The notes beneath the pieces are model-generated. The model made no database searches. It saw only the letters and a program-made list of their open reading frames with translations, and was not told where the DNA came from. This document shows, piece by piece, positions 15,170 through 22,908 of a DNA stretch of 34,458 bases; position 1 is the first letter of the stretch; each line of letters begins with the position of its first letter. Made by a program: the position numbers and the translations under genes. The DNA is from an uncultured Kiritimatiellota bacterium (GTDB lineage: Bacteria; Verrucomicrobiota; Kiritimatiellia; RFP12; UBA1067). The stretch covers positions 1 to 34,458 of the forward strand of contig CAKURH010000035.1 of NCBI GenBank assembly GCA_934675625.1, in the 5' to 3' direction.

Positions 15170-17062
15170 TCAAAGCGTTCGGATTTCGAGGACGCACCCC
15201 TCGTTCGGCCCCAGCGAAAGCACGCCGTCCGCATAGGCACCATTCCATGTGCGGACGACCTCGCCATCGACCTTCAGCGGCATGGCGACGGCCTCCGGCG
15301 CCGTGTTGACCGCGACCGCATAGAGCCGCCCGTCCGCCGTCGGATGCTCCGTCAGCCCAAGGCGCGGATCGGTGCGCGTGACGCGACGCCGCACGCCCGC
15401 GCGTTCCGCCGCGAGCCGGTAGACGGGCCACGCCGCCAACGGTGCGTTGCGCTCAATCGCACCGTTCACGAACAGCATACGCCCCTTCCCGTAGGCGTGT
15501 TCCGTCATGAACGGGCGGCCCTCCCGCGTGCGCAGGAGAACGGTCGCCCCCTGTGGCGTCAGTCGACGCGCAAAGGGCTCGGCGAAGGCGAACGACTCCG
15601 CTCCGCAGTCGACTTCAAGCGTTTCGCGCGTCCGCCAGTGGTTCTCGACCTCAACGCCCGCGACGTCGACGAGATCGGACAGGACCGTGCCGTCGCCTAG
15701 CGTCAGGAGCGCCGTCGCGCCCGCCTTCACCTTCGCGCGCAAGTCGTTCCACGTGCGGCCAAGATACGCATCGTACGTCTTGCCCGAAGGCAGGATGTAG
15801 AACGCGGCGTCCGGCAGCGGGTTCTCGGCGAGCGCGTAGCGGATGTCGAACCCGGCCTGCCGGGACAGCAGCCACGCCCCAAGCGAAGTCGTCCAGGCGT
15901 CCTCCTGCTCCGAGACGATGACCGTGGCATCGACCTGACGCGGCGGCAGCGACGTGAACGGCAGCGCATCGAGAAACGCGCGAAACCGCTTCATCTCAAG
16001 CGCCTGCGGCTTGGGCGTCCCGTCCGCCCTGAAGATCCCGAGCTCGCGCTCGATCGCCGCCCAGTCATACGGCGCAAACGTCAGCCTGTTCTGGTCAAAA
16101 GCGCACCACCAGACATACGACTTGATTCCGGCGGCCCAGCAGCTGAAGAGCGCGACGCGCATGGACGCGGCGGCGCGGGCTTCCGAGACGACGCCGGGGC
16201 CCATCGAGCCCGCCTCCTCGACGAACGCCGGCCGCCCCGCGAGATCCGCGTAGTAGGTCGTCTCGCACGCCGCGTGGCAGCCGTTGCGCAGGGTGTCGAA
16301 CGGCTCCGTGTTGCACCCCGGCGTCCAGAGCGGATAGGGGTGCGTCGTGAGGATGTCCATCAGCTCGCCCTGGTCGCGCACGTTCGTCATGCTGTCGGCC
16401 TTGGACGAAACGCTGTGCATGCCGCTCACGACGGCGCGCGACGGATCGGCGAGACGAATCGCGGACGAGATGGCGTGCATCCAGTTCCGGAACTCCGCGC
16501 GCGTCGCCGTCCCCATCGCGTTGCACTCGTTGCCGAGATCCCAGACGACGATGGCCCGCTCGTCCTTCAGGGCCTCCACCAGGTAGCGCACGTACCGCGT
16601 CTGCCACTGGATCGACTCGGCGTCCGTCAGCGCGTTCTTCGTCTCCAGCGCGGGCGGCGCGAACATGCGCCCGCTCATCCAGCCCGTGACAAGGCCCACG
16701 ACAAGCCCCAGCCCCCGTTGCTCCGCCGCGCGGCAGAGGAAGCGGAAGCGATCCACCATCTCGTCGTCCACGGCCGCGTCGTTCTTCAGCGGGCCGTCGT
16801 TCTGCGTCCAGCAGCGGAACACGCCGCGCGCGCGGTAAGCCGCCGTCAGCGGCTGGAAGTCGGGCCAAAGCGGAAAGACGCGCAAGACCGACAGCCCCTG
16901 CGCCGCGAGGCGGTCAAGGTCGCGCTCGACCTGCGCGGCATTCCAGTCGCGCCACATGTGCATCCCCGCGTGACTGGCCCAGTAGTTGACGCCAAGGGCA
17001 AAGCCCTCCGTCGGGGGAAATGCGCGCGGCGCATCTGCCGCCCGTGCCGCAGGCGAGCACAC
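15170..17062 (-). CDS. GH5-like secreted glycosidase, out of frame with its start because of a C16 tract
   Basis: The coordinates run from the first standard codon (GTG, 17062) of the open frame. The frame contains a TIM barrel of the GH5/clan-A type: GVNYWASHAGMHMWRDW, LSVLRVFPLWPDFQPL, acid/base in VVWDLGNECN (E179 from GTG), HPYPLW, and nucleophile in AFVEEAGSMG (E283). A C-terminal region (about 370-630) follows, with an amidotransferase-like part and a beta domain. The hydrophobic signal core RLIGTLCLCAAAVC and the basic residues before it lie upstream of the GTG and have no ATG, GTG or TTG start in this frame. The promoter, Shine-Dalgarno AGGAAC and ATG at 17189 are in another frame, separated by 16 C residues. 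A tract of 15 or 18 would join them. Substrate unknown. Confidence 0.8.
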   Translation of the reverse strand: MCSPAARAADAPRAFPPTEGFALGVNYWASHAGMHMWRDWNAAQVERDLDRLAAQGLSVLRVFPLWPDFQPLTAAYRARGVFRCWTQNDGPLKNDAAVDDEMVDRFRFLCRAAEQRGLGLVVGLVTGWMSGRMFAPPALETKNALTDAESIQWQTRYVRYLVEALKDERAIVVWDLGNECNAMGTATRAEFRNWMHAISSAIRLADPSRAVVSGMHSVSSKADSMTNVRDQGELMDILTTHPYPLWTPGCNTEPFDTLRNGCHAACETTYYADLAGRPAFVEEAGSMGPGVVSEARAAASMRVALFSCWAAGIKSYVWWCAFDQNRLTFAPYDWAAIERELGIFRADGTPKPQALEMKRFRAFLDALPFTSLPPRQVDATVIVSEQEDAWTTSLGAWLLSRQAGFDIRYALAENPLPDAAFYILPSGKTYDAYLGRTWNDLRAKVKAGATALLTLGDGTVLSDLVDVAGVEVENHWRTRETLEVDCGAESFAFAEPFARRLTPQGATVLLRTREGRPFMTEHAYGKGRMLFVNGAIERNAPLAAWPVYRLAAERAGVRRRVTRTDPRLGLTEHPTADGRLYAVAVNTAPEAVAMPLKVDGEVVRTWNGAYADGVLSLGPNEGCVLEIRTL

Positions 17063-17096
17063 GGCCGCCGCGCACAGGCAGAGAGTCCCGATCAGC

Positions 17097-17189
17097 CTAA
17101 ACCGGGGGGGGGGGGGGGGTAAAAGTCCGGGCCGCCGCCGTGTCTGCGGCGGACGGCATCCGTCCGGCTCTCTCCGTCATCTTGTGCAT
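17097..17189 (-). other. Start region of the GH5-like gene, terminated early as assembled
   Basis: From ATG 17189, placed 7 nt after AGGAAC, the frame reads MHKMTERAGRMPSAADTAAA, then RTFTPPPPPV and stops at TAG (17099-17097), right after the homopolymer. If the tract lost one C or gained two, the same start would read through PPPP into RFRLIGTLCLCAAAVC, a plausible signal peptide, and on into the glycosidase. With 17 C residues the frame also stops (TGA). A second ATG at 17180 is in the same frame. Confidence 0.65.
17104..17119. repeat. G16/C16 homopolymer (candidate phase-variation tract)
   Basis: Sixteen consecutive G on the plus strand (C on the coding strand). This is the only homopolymer of this length I noticed in the window and lies between the start codon and signal peptide of the GH5-like gene. 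Tracts of this kind change length by replication slippage. It could also be a sequencing or assembly length error. Confidence 0.9.
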
Positions 17190-17221
17190 CGTCAATGTTC
17201 CTATTTTTGCCAGCGACGCAT

Positions 17222-17231
17222 AGTATAGCAA
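17222..17231 (-). promoter_or_regulatory. Extended -10 promoter of the glycosidase block
   Basis: The minus strand reads TTGCTATACT, with a TGC extension and hexamer TATACT. It is identical over 14 bp to the gspH promoter region (ATTTGCTATACTAT). It lies 32 nt before ATG 17189, leaving a short leader that contains AGGAAC. It is the only strong promoter at the head of the block. Confidence 0.6.
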
Positions 17232-17278
17232 ATTTCCCGCCTGAGGCACTTCTCGTTTACGCAGAAAATTTGCAATCA

Positions 17279-17290
17279 ATTTGCGCAAAT
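17279..17290. promoter_or_regulatory. Palindromic candidate operator ATTTGCGCAAAT
   Basis: A perfect 12-bp palindrome about 48 bp upstream of the -10 box of the GH5-like gene. A half-site ATTTGCGCA recurs at 17301-17309. Such symmetric sites are typical for dimeric sugar-responsive repressors (LacI type), but the binding protein is not in the window. Confidence 0.35.
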
Positions 17291-17334
17291 CGACAGGCTC
17301 ATTTGCGCACACGTCGGCACCGACGAGCCACCGC

Positions 17335-17787
17335 TCACTCCGGCTTGCGCCAGAGCGTGACGTAGCTCTCCTGCTCCTTCTTGCCGCGCCCCTGCCCGCG
17401 CTGCCCCCACGTGACGGTGACGCGGACGCGGTAGAGGTTGTTCATGCGCTTCGCGTCATCCTCCGACGGATTCCGGTCAAGGTTCTCGCGCTCCCACGTG
17501 AAGCCGTGGAACTTGTCCTGCTGCTCGCGCGTCAGGCGCTCGTCCGACACGAGATCCCACAGCTCAGTCGCGCGCGTCTCACGGATGTCGAGGTCGTCCT
17601 CGTCCGTCACCTCTTCGAGCGGATACGCCATTTCGCCAAGATCCATCACCTCCTGCGCCGTCTCGAGCTCGGTCTGCGAGAGCATCATCTTCTGCGACTG
17701 CGACATCGACATGAGAATGCCCGTCAGGCCGAATCCGAGGAGGATCGCCGCAAGCAGGACTTCGAGGAGCGTGAAGCCGGCCTTCAT
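17335..17787 (-). CDS. gspI: Type II secretion minor pseudopilin GspI-like
   Basis: The protein has 150 aa and begins MKAG/FTLLEVLLAAILLGFG, a short prepilin leader with the cleavage glycine and Glu at mature +5, followed by the hydrophobic assembly helix. Size and the order H-I-J-K fit GspI, a tip component of the pseudopilus. The ATG overlaps the gspH stop (TGATG). Its 3' end (17341-17414) is duplicated at 4933-5006, next to fic-gspJ, showing that gspI once directly preceded the fic-gspJ-gspK segment. The gene here is complete and ends WRKPE. Confidence 0.85.
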   Translation of the reverse strand: MKAGFTLLEVLLAAILLGFGLTGILMSMSQSQKMMLSQTELETAQEVMDLGEMAYPLEEVTDEDDLDIRETRATELWDLVSDERLTREQQDKFHGFTWERENLDRNPSEDDAKRMNNLYRVRVTVTWGQRGQGRGKKEQESYVTLWRKPE

Positions 17788-18632
17788 CAGTCGTCCTCCC
17801 GTCCGTCGCCTGAGAGAACCTTTGCCGCGCCAAAGCGGTCGATGCGGATGGAAAGGCCGCTTTCGGGCGTCTGCCCATCGGCGTAGACCCAGACCTGATG
17901 CGGATCGACGCGGCCGTTCGTCTCCCAGACGACGGAGACGGGCTCCTGTCGCTCGGCAGCTTTCGCGCCCTTCTTCTGCGCGTCGTCCTTCGTGTCGTCC
18001 ACCCCGTCGGCGGGCTTTGTGTCGGCACGGCGGGCGTCCTTGAACTTGCCGAGCAGGTAGTCGACGTTCGAGAAGACCGAGAGGCGCGGCTTGCGTCCGT
18101 CACTCGCCACGCCGGCGTCGTCTTCGCCCACGACGACCTTCAGGCGCATGCCCTTCACGACGTCTTTCTTGATCGGCGCGAACAGGACGTCCTCGACGAG
18201 CGAGCCGCCCGTGTCCTCCTCCGGCTTCGCATCAGCCGCCGTCCGTCCGTCGCGCGCGCCTGTCTTTCCGACGGGCGCAACCTCCGCCTTCAGCGGCGCG
18301 AGGGGTTCGCCTGTCAGCGTCCGAATCTTGGCACGGTCGACGCCTTCCGTGAACAGCTTGGCGGACGTCACCTCGATCTTCGCCTGCACCTCGCCGTCAA
18401 CCTCGTCCGTCGAGTAGGTGATGATGACGGGCTTCTGCGAGACGAGGGCCTGCGAGCGCGCATGGCGAATCGCCGCGAAGATGTCGCGCGTCGCGCCCTT
18501 GACGCGCGCGGCACCCTGCCCGGCCCGCACGCTGACGACGCCGACGCCGGCCATCGCGCAGATGATCGCGACAATCACCAGCAGCTCGATGAGCGTGAAA
18601 GCCCGACGTTTCGCCCTCTGCCATCTCTTCAT
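17787..18632 (-). CDS. gspH: Type II secretion pseudopilin GspH-like
   Basis: The protein has 281 aa and begins MKRWQRAKRRA/FTLIELLVIVAII. The prepilin leader ends in alanine rather than glycine, which is less usual but tolerated by some prepilin peptidases. The helix carries Glu at +5. The following ARVKGATRDIFAAIRHARSQ ALVSQKPVII region is typical of GspH/FimT-like minor pseudopilins. The protein is longer than common GspH because of a charged, low-complexity insertion (about 120-230, DTKPADGVDDTKDDAQKKG). ATG 18632 is 8 nt from a TATACT box with no Shine-Dalgarno, so it is probably leaderless. It heads the split pseudopilin operon. Confidence 0.8.
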   Translation of the reverse strand: MKRWQRAKRRAFTLIELLVIVAIICAMAGVGVVSVRAGQGAARVKGATRDIFAAIRHARSQALVSQKPVIITYSTDEVDGEVQAKIEVTSAKLFTEGVDRAKIRTLTGEPLAPLKAEVAPVGKTGARDGRTAADAKPEEDTGGSLVEDVLFAPIKKDVVKGMRLKVVVGEDDAGVASDGRKPRLSVFSNVDYLLGKFKDARRADTKPADGVDDTKDDAQKKGAKAAERQEPVSVVWETNGRVDPHQVWVYADGQTPESGLSIRIDRFGAAKVLSGDGREDD

Positions 18633-18640
18633 GGACGGAT

Positions 18641-18650
18641 AGTATAGCAA
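18641..18650 (-). promoter_or_regulatory. Extended -10 promoter of gspH, leaderless arrangement
   Basis: The minus strand reads TTGCTATACT, ending 8 nt before ATG 18632 (spacer ATCCGTCC). There is no Shine-Dalgarno sequence in the spacer. It is the same motif as at 17222-17231. Confidence 0.6.
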
Positions 18651-18691
18651 ATCCGCAGTTCCCTTTGGTGACGCACACGGCGCCAGACATG

Positions 18692-18759
18692 AACGAGCCC
18701 CCTCGCACGTGCGAAGGGGCTCGTTGGCTTCCTTGCGGAAAGCCCCGCGTTCATGCGGG
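18692..18759 (-). terminator. Stack of three hairpins downstream of the GGGtGRT gene
   Basis: Within 70 bp after the stop codon there are three inverted repeats: CCCGC/GCGGG (18744-18759), GGCTTCC/GGAAAGCC (18726-18744), and a 17-bp stem AACGAGCCCCCTCGCAC/GTGCGAAGGGGCTCGTT with one wobble (18692-18725). No clear U-run follows, so classic intrinsic termination is uncertain; mRNA 3'-end protection is an alternative. Confidence 0.6.
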
Positions 18760-18762
18760 AGC

Positions 18763-19824
18763 TTACTTCTTGAAGCTCTCCTCGACGGCCACCGCCACCG
18801 CGACGGTCGCGCCGACCATCGGGTTGTTGCCCATGCCGATGAGGCCCATCATCTCGACGTGCGCCGGGACGGACGAGCTGCCCGCGAACTGCGCATCGGA
18901 GTGCATGCGGCCCATCGTGTCCGTCATGCCGTAGCTGGACGGGCCCGCCGCCATGTTGTCCGGGTGAAGGGTGCGGCCCGTGCCGCCGCCCGAGGCGACG
19001 GAGAAGTACTTGCGCCCGTTCTCCCAGCACCACTTCTTGTAGGTGCCGGCGACCGGATGCTGGAAGCGCGTCGGGTTCGTGGAGTTGCCCGTGATCGACA
19101 CGCCGACGTTCTCGGCCTGCATGATCGCGACGCCCTCGGGGACGTTGTCCGCGCCATAGCACTTGACGGCCGCGCGCGGCCCCTTCGAGAACGCCTTCTC
19201 CTCGACGACGCGCAGCTTCTCCTTCTTGTTGTCGAAGGTCGTCTTCACGTAGGTGAAGCCGTTGATGCGCGAGATGATGTACGCCGCGTCCTTGCCGAGG
19301 CCGTTGAGGATGACGCGCAGGTTCGTCTTGCGCACCTTGTTCGCGTTGAGGGCGATCTTGATCGCGCCCTCCGCCGCCGCGAACGACTCGTGGCCCGCGA
19401 GGAACGCGAAGCACTCCGTCGCGTCGTCGAGCAGCATCGCGCCGAGGTTGCCGTGGCCGAGGCCGACCTTGCGGTTCTCCGCGACTGAGCCGGGGATGCA
19501 GAACGCCTGAAGGCCGACGCCGATCTCCGCCGCCGCGTCCTTCGCCTTCGCGCAGCCCTTCTTGATCGCCATCGCCGCGCCGACCGTGTAGGCCCACTTC
19601 GCGTTCTCGAAGCAGATCGGCTGCGTTTCCTCGACGATCTTGTACGGGTCGAAGCCCGCCTTCTTGCAGATGTCGGCGCATTCCTCGATCGACTTGATGC
19701 CGTAGGGCTTCAGCGCGGCGAGAATCTTCGCCTCGCGGCGCTCGTAGCCCTCGAACAGCTTCTCGTCGGTCTTCTTGGCGGCGGCCTTAGCGGCCGGCTT
19801 CGCGCACTTCTTGTTGCATGCCAT
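18763..19824 (-). CDS. GGGtGRT family protein
   Basis: This is a conserved family of uncertain function, 353 aa. The C-terminal third contains the naming motif in SVASGGGTGRTLHPDNMAAG, followed by SSYGMTDTMGRMHSDAQFAG and VEMMGLIGMGNNPMVGATVA. The N-terminus MACNKKCAKPAAKAAAKK is cysteine- and lysine-rich. ATG 19824 has AAAGGAGA 8 nt upstream; an in-frame TTG two codons earlier is less likely. It lies 21 nt after the NifU-like gene and is probably co-transcribed. This pairing recurs in anaerobes by my recollection, and the partner suggests a link to iron-sulfur metabolism. No enzymatic activity can be given. Confidence 0.88.
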   Translation of the reverse strand: MACNKKCAKPAAKAAAKKTDEKLFEGYERREAKILAALKPYGIKSIEECADICKKAGFDPYKIVEETQPICFENAKWAYTVGAAMAIKKGCAKAKDAAAEIGVGLQAFCIPGSVAENRKVGLGHGNLGAMLLDDATECFAFLAGHESFAAAEGAIKIALNANKVRKTNLRVILNGLGKDAAYIISRINGFTYVKTTFDNKKEKLRVVEEKAFSKGPRAAVKCYGADNVPEGVAIMQAENVGVSITGNSTNPTRFQHPVAGTYKKWCWENGRKYFSVASGGGTGRTLHPDNMAAGPSSYGMTDTMGRMHSDAQFAGSSSVPAHVEMMGLIGMGNNPMVGATVAVAVAVEESFKK

Positions 19825-19845
19825 TTTCAAAGTCTCCTTTCGCGA

Positions 19846-20538
19846 TTACTCTTTCCGCGGGTCGATGTACTTCGCCGCGCCCTCGAACTGGCCGTAGTGT
19901 CCCTTCGCCTTCTCCCACGCCTCGTTCGGGGTGAGGCCCTTCTTGATGAAGTCGGTCATCTTGCCGAGCGAGACGAACTCGTAGCCGATCACCTCGCCGT
20001 CCTTGTTGAGCGCCATCTGCGTGCAGTAGCCCTCGGTCATCTCGAGGTAGCGGGGGCCTTTCGCCTTCGTCGCGTACATCGTGCCGACCATCGAGCGGAG
20101 CCCCTTGCCGAGGTCTTCGAGGCCCGCGCCGATGACGAGGCCGCCGTCGGAGAACGCGCTCTGCGTGCGCCCGTAGACAATCTGGAGGAAGAGCTCGCGC
20201 ATCGCCGTGTTGATCGCGTCGCAGACGAGGTCGGTGTTGAGCGCCTCAAGGATCGTCTTGCCGACGAGGATCTCGGACGCCATCGCGGCGGAGTGGGTCA
20301 TGCCCGAGCAGCCGATCGTCTCGACGAGCGCCTCCTCGATCACGCCGTTCTTGACGTTCAGCGAAAGCTTGCAGGCGCCCTGCTGCGGCGCGCACCAGCC
20401 GACGCCGTGCGTGTAGCCGCTGATGTCCTTGATCTGCTTGGCCTGCACCCATTTTCCCTCTTCGGGAATCGGCGCGGGACCGTGGTTGCACCCCTTCATG
20501 AGCGGGCACTGATGTTCGACTTCTGTCGAGTAGACCAT
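19846..20538 (-). CDS. NifU-like iron-sulfur cluster scaffold-type protein
   Basis: The protein has 230 aa. The core resembles the NifU/IscU N-terminal scaffold fold: a short beta region (CKLSLNVKNGVIEEALVETI), the cysteine loop GCSGMTHSAAMASEILVGKT, and a helix with a further region containing EGYCTQMALN. Additional cysteines lie in HQCPLMKGCNHG and WCAPQQGAC. The C-terminus ends FEGAAKYIDPRKE. It probably binds an Fe-S cluster or iron and works with the GGGtGRT protein encoded 21 nt downstream. CAAGGAG lies 7 nt before ATG 20538, and a TATAAT box is 37 nt upstream. It is not a standard three-cysteine IscU, so its role in general Fe-S assembly is open. Confidence 0.82.
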   Translation of the reverse strand: MVYSTEVEHQCPLMKGCNHGPAPIPEEGKWVQAKQIKDISGYTHGVGWCAPQQGACKLSLNVKNGVIEEALVETIGCSGMTHSAAMASEILVGKTILEALNTDLVCDAINTAMRELFLQIVYGRTQSAFSDGGLVIGAGLEDLGKGLRSMVGTMYATKAKGPRYLEMTEGYCTQMALNKDGEVIGYEFVSLGKMTDFIKKGLTPNEAWEKAKGHYGQFEGAAKYIDPRKE

Positions 20539-20575
20539 TGTGTGTCTCCTTGGTGGTTGGTTAAATATTGCGCGT

Positions 20576-20585
20576 ATTATATCAA
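20576..20585 (-). promoter_or_regulatory. Extended -10 promoter of the NifU-like/GGGtGRT operon
   Basis: The minus strand reads TTTGATATAAT with TGA before the perfect hexamer (20581-20576), immediately after the pta stop codon. A leader of about 30 nt with AAGGAG follows. Confidence 0.6.
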
Positions 20586-20589
20586 AATT

Positions 20590-21582
20590 TCAGCCCGCCT
20601 GTACGGCGGTCATCGCGACGGTGTTGACGATGTCGTCCGCCGAGCAGCCGCGCGAGAGGTCGTTGCACGGCTTGGCGAGCCCCTGCAGGACGGCGAAGCA
20701 GTTCGCGCCGCCGATGCGCTGCGTGAGCTTGTAGCCGATGTTGCCGGCCTGAAGGTCGGGGAAGACGAGCACGTTGGCGCGTCCGCCGACGGGGCTGCCC
20801 TTCGCCTTCAGCGCCGCGACTTCCGGGACGAGCGCCGCGTCGAGCTGGAGCTCGCCGTCGAGCAGCAGGTCGGGCGCGAGCGTGTGCGCAAGCGCCGTCG
20901 CCGCGCGCACCTTGTCGACGAGCGCGTGCTGTGCGCTGCCCTTCGTCGAGAACGAGAGGAGCGCGACGCGCGGCTCGGCGATGCCGCAGAGCGTCCGCGC
21001 CGTCTCCGCCGCCGCGACGGCGATGTTCGCCAGCTCCTCGGCGTTCGGGCACGGGTTCACGACGCAGTCCGCATAAACGAGGAGGCCGTCTTCGCCGAGC
21101 TCCCGGTTCGGGCACTCCATCAGGAAGCTGGACGAGACGAGCTTCATGCCCGGCTTCGTCTTGATGATCTGCAGCGCGGGCCGCAGCATGTCGCCCGTCG
21201 AGTGGACGGCGCCCGACACGAGGCCGTCCGCATCGCCCGTCTTGACCATCATGATGCCGAAGTACATCGGGTCGGTGACGAGCGCCGCCGCCTTCTCCGG
21301 CGTCACGCCCTTCGCCTTGCGCAGCTCGAACAGCGTCTGCGCGTAGGTGGCCGCCCGCGCGTCCGTCGCCGGATCGACGAGCGCGACGCCCGCGAGGTCG
21401 ACGCCCTTTTCCGCCGCGACCGCGCGAATCTTCGCGGGATCGCCGAGCAGGATCGGCTTCGCCAGTCCTTCCTTGACAATGCACACGGCCGCCGCGACCG
21501 TGCGCGGCTCGTCGCCTTCCGGCAGGACGATCGTCTTCACGTTCGCCCGCGCCTTGTTCCGAATCGTTTCAATCAGGTTCAT
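20590..21582 (-). CDS. pta: Phosphate acetyltransferase
   Basis: Pta converts acetyl-CoA and phosphate to acetyl phosphate and CoA in the cytosol, the first step of acetate formation. The protein has 330 aa, the length of single-domain Pta enzymes. Family segments are IVLPEGDEPRTVAAA, MYFGIMMVKTGDADGLVSGA, TGDMLRPALQIIKTKPG, YADCVVNPCPNAEELANIA, KGSPVGGRANVLVFPDLQAG NIGYKLTQR and the end LSRGCSADDIVNTVAMTAVQ. ATG 21582 is chosen because GGAGG lies 10 nt upstream; the frame extends six codons further. It follows metY by 46 nt. No acetate kinase gene is adjacent, so acetyl phosphate may be used by an enzyme encoded elsewhere. Confidence 0.95.
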   Translation of the reverse strand: MNLIETIRNKARANVKTIVLPEGDEPRTVAAAVCIVKEGLAKPILLGDPAKIRAVAAEKGVDLAGVALVDPATDARAATYAQTLFELRKAKGVTPEKAAALVTDPMYFGIMMVKTGDADGLVSGAVHSTGDMLRPALQIIKTKPGMKLVSSSFLMECPNRELGEDGLLVYADCVVNPCPNAEELANIAVAAAETARTLCGIAEPRVALLSFSTKGSAQHALVDKVRAATALAHTLAPDLLLDGELQLDAALVPEVAALKAKGSPVGGRANVLVFPDLQAGNIGYKLTQRIGGANCFAVLQGLAKPCNDLSRGCSADDIVNTVAMTAVQAG

Positions 21583-21628
21583 GGTTTTCGCATCCTCCAA
21601 TCAGTCAGGTTCCTGCTCTCGGCCACAT

Positions 21629-22906
21629 TCACTTGATTTTCCGCAGCGCCTGGTCGAGGTCGGCGATGAGGTCGTCGGGATCCTCCAGCCCGACCGAGAG
21701 TCGGATGAGGTCCGGCGGAATGCCGGCGGCCTTGAGCTGCTCGTCGGAAAGCTGGCGGTGCGTGTGCGACGCCGGGTGGAGCACGCAGCTCCAGGCGTCG
21801 GCGACGTGCGTGACGATGCCAATCACCTTCAGCGCGTCCATGAACTTCACGGCCGCCGCGCGCCCGCCCCGGACGCCGAACGTCAGCACGCCGCACGGCG
21901 CCGGGCCGTCGAACTGCCTCTTGAGGAGCCTGTGGTACTTCGAGTCCTTCAGCCCTGCGAAACTGACCCACGCAACCTTCTTCTGCGACTTGAGCCACGT
22001 CGCGACCTTCAGCGCGCTTTCCGCGTGCCGGCGGATGCGCACGTGCAGGGACTCCAGCCCAAGGTTCACGAGGAAGGCGTTGAACGGCGAGGGGATTGCG
22101 CCGTAGTCGCGCATCAGGTGCGCCGTGCACTTCGTGATGTAGGCGAGCTTGCCGAACGCCTTCGTGTAGCTGAGGCCGTGGTACGAGGCGTCCGGCTCGA
22201 CGAGGCCGGGGAACTTGTCCGCATGCGCCGCCCAGTCGAAGTTGCCCGAGTCGACGACGCAGCCGCCGACCTGCGCGGAGTGGCCGTCCATGTACTTCGT
22301 CGTCGCGTGCGTGACGATGTCGCAGCCGAACGCGAACGGACGGCAGAGGATCGGCGTCGGGAATGTGTTGTCGACGATGAGCGGCACGCCGTTCTTGTGC
22401 GCGATCTTCGCGAACTTCGCGATGTCGAGAATCGCCCCCGACGGGTTCGAGACCGTCTCGCCGAAGACGCACTTCGTGTTCGGGCGGAACGCCTTCTGGA
22501 TCGTCTTCGCGTCCGCATCCGGGTCGACGAACGTGTAGTCGACGCCCATCTGGCGCAGGGAGACGTTGAAGAGGTTGAACGTGCCGCCGTAGATCTGGGC
22601 GGACGCGACGACGTGATCGCCCGCCTGGCAGATGTTGCGGACGGCGAAGAAGTTCGCCGCCTGGCCGGAACTCGTCAGGATCGCCGCGACGCCACCTTCG
22701 AGCGCGGCGATCTTCTTCGCCACCGCGTCGTTCGTCGGGTTCGCGAGGCGCGTGTAGAAGTAGCCGGACGCCTTCAGGTCGAAGAGGTCGGCCATGTGCT
22801 CGGACGTGTCGTAGCGGAAGGTCGTCGTCTGGCAGATCGGAACCTGGCGGGCCTCGCCGCATTTCGGCTGCCAGCCGCCCTGGACGCACAGCGTGTCGAT
22901 TTTCAT
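21629..22906 (-). CDS. metY: O-acetylhomoserine aminocarboxypropyltransferase (sulfhydrylase)
   Basis: This PLP enzyme makes homocysteine from O-acetylhomoserine and sulfide for methionine synthesis. The protein has 425 aa. It shows the typical start KIDTLCVQGGWQP, VPICQTTTFRYDTSEHMADL, SGYFYTRLANPTNDAVAKKI, AALEGGVAAILTSSGQAANF, and the PLP-lysine segment THATTKYMDGHSAQVGG. The end DLIRLSVGLEDPDDLIADLD is characteristic of the Cys/Met PLP family. ATG 22906 follows the upstream small membrane-protein stop by 2 nt, so it is in the same transcript. Homoserine acetyltransferase is not in the window. Confidence 0.93.
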   Translation of the reverse strand: MKIDTLCVQGGWQPKCGEARQVPICQTTTFRYDTSEHMADLFDLKASGYFYTRLANPTNDAVAKKIAALEGGVAAILTSSGQAANFFAVRNICQAGDHVVASAQIYGGTFNLFNVSLRQMGVDYTFVDPDADAKTIQKAFRPNTKCVFGETVSNPSGAILDIAKFAKIAHKNGVPLIVDNTFPTPILCRPFAFGCDIVTHATTKYMDGHSAQVGGCVVDSGNFDWAAHADKFPGLVEPDASYHGLSYTKAFGKLAYITKCTAHLMRDYGAIPSPFNAFLVNLGLESLHVRIRRHAESALKVATWLKSQKKVAWVSFAGLKDSKYHRLLKRQFDGPAPCGVLTFGVRGGRAAAVKFMDALKVIGIVTHVADAWSCVLHPASHTHRQLSDEQLKAAGIPPDLIRLSVGLEDPDDLIADLDQALRKIK

Positions 22907-22908
22907 TT

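Noticed and set aside
5007..17340. Transposon or prophage explanation for the inserted block
   Set aside because: No transposase, integrase, tRNA target or terminal inverted repeats were found; the only flanking similarity is the 74-bp gspI tail.
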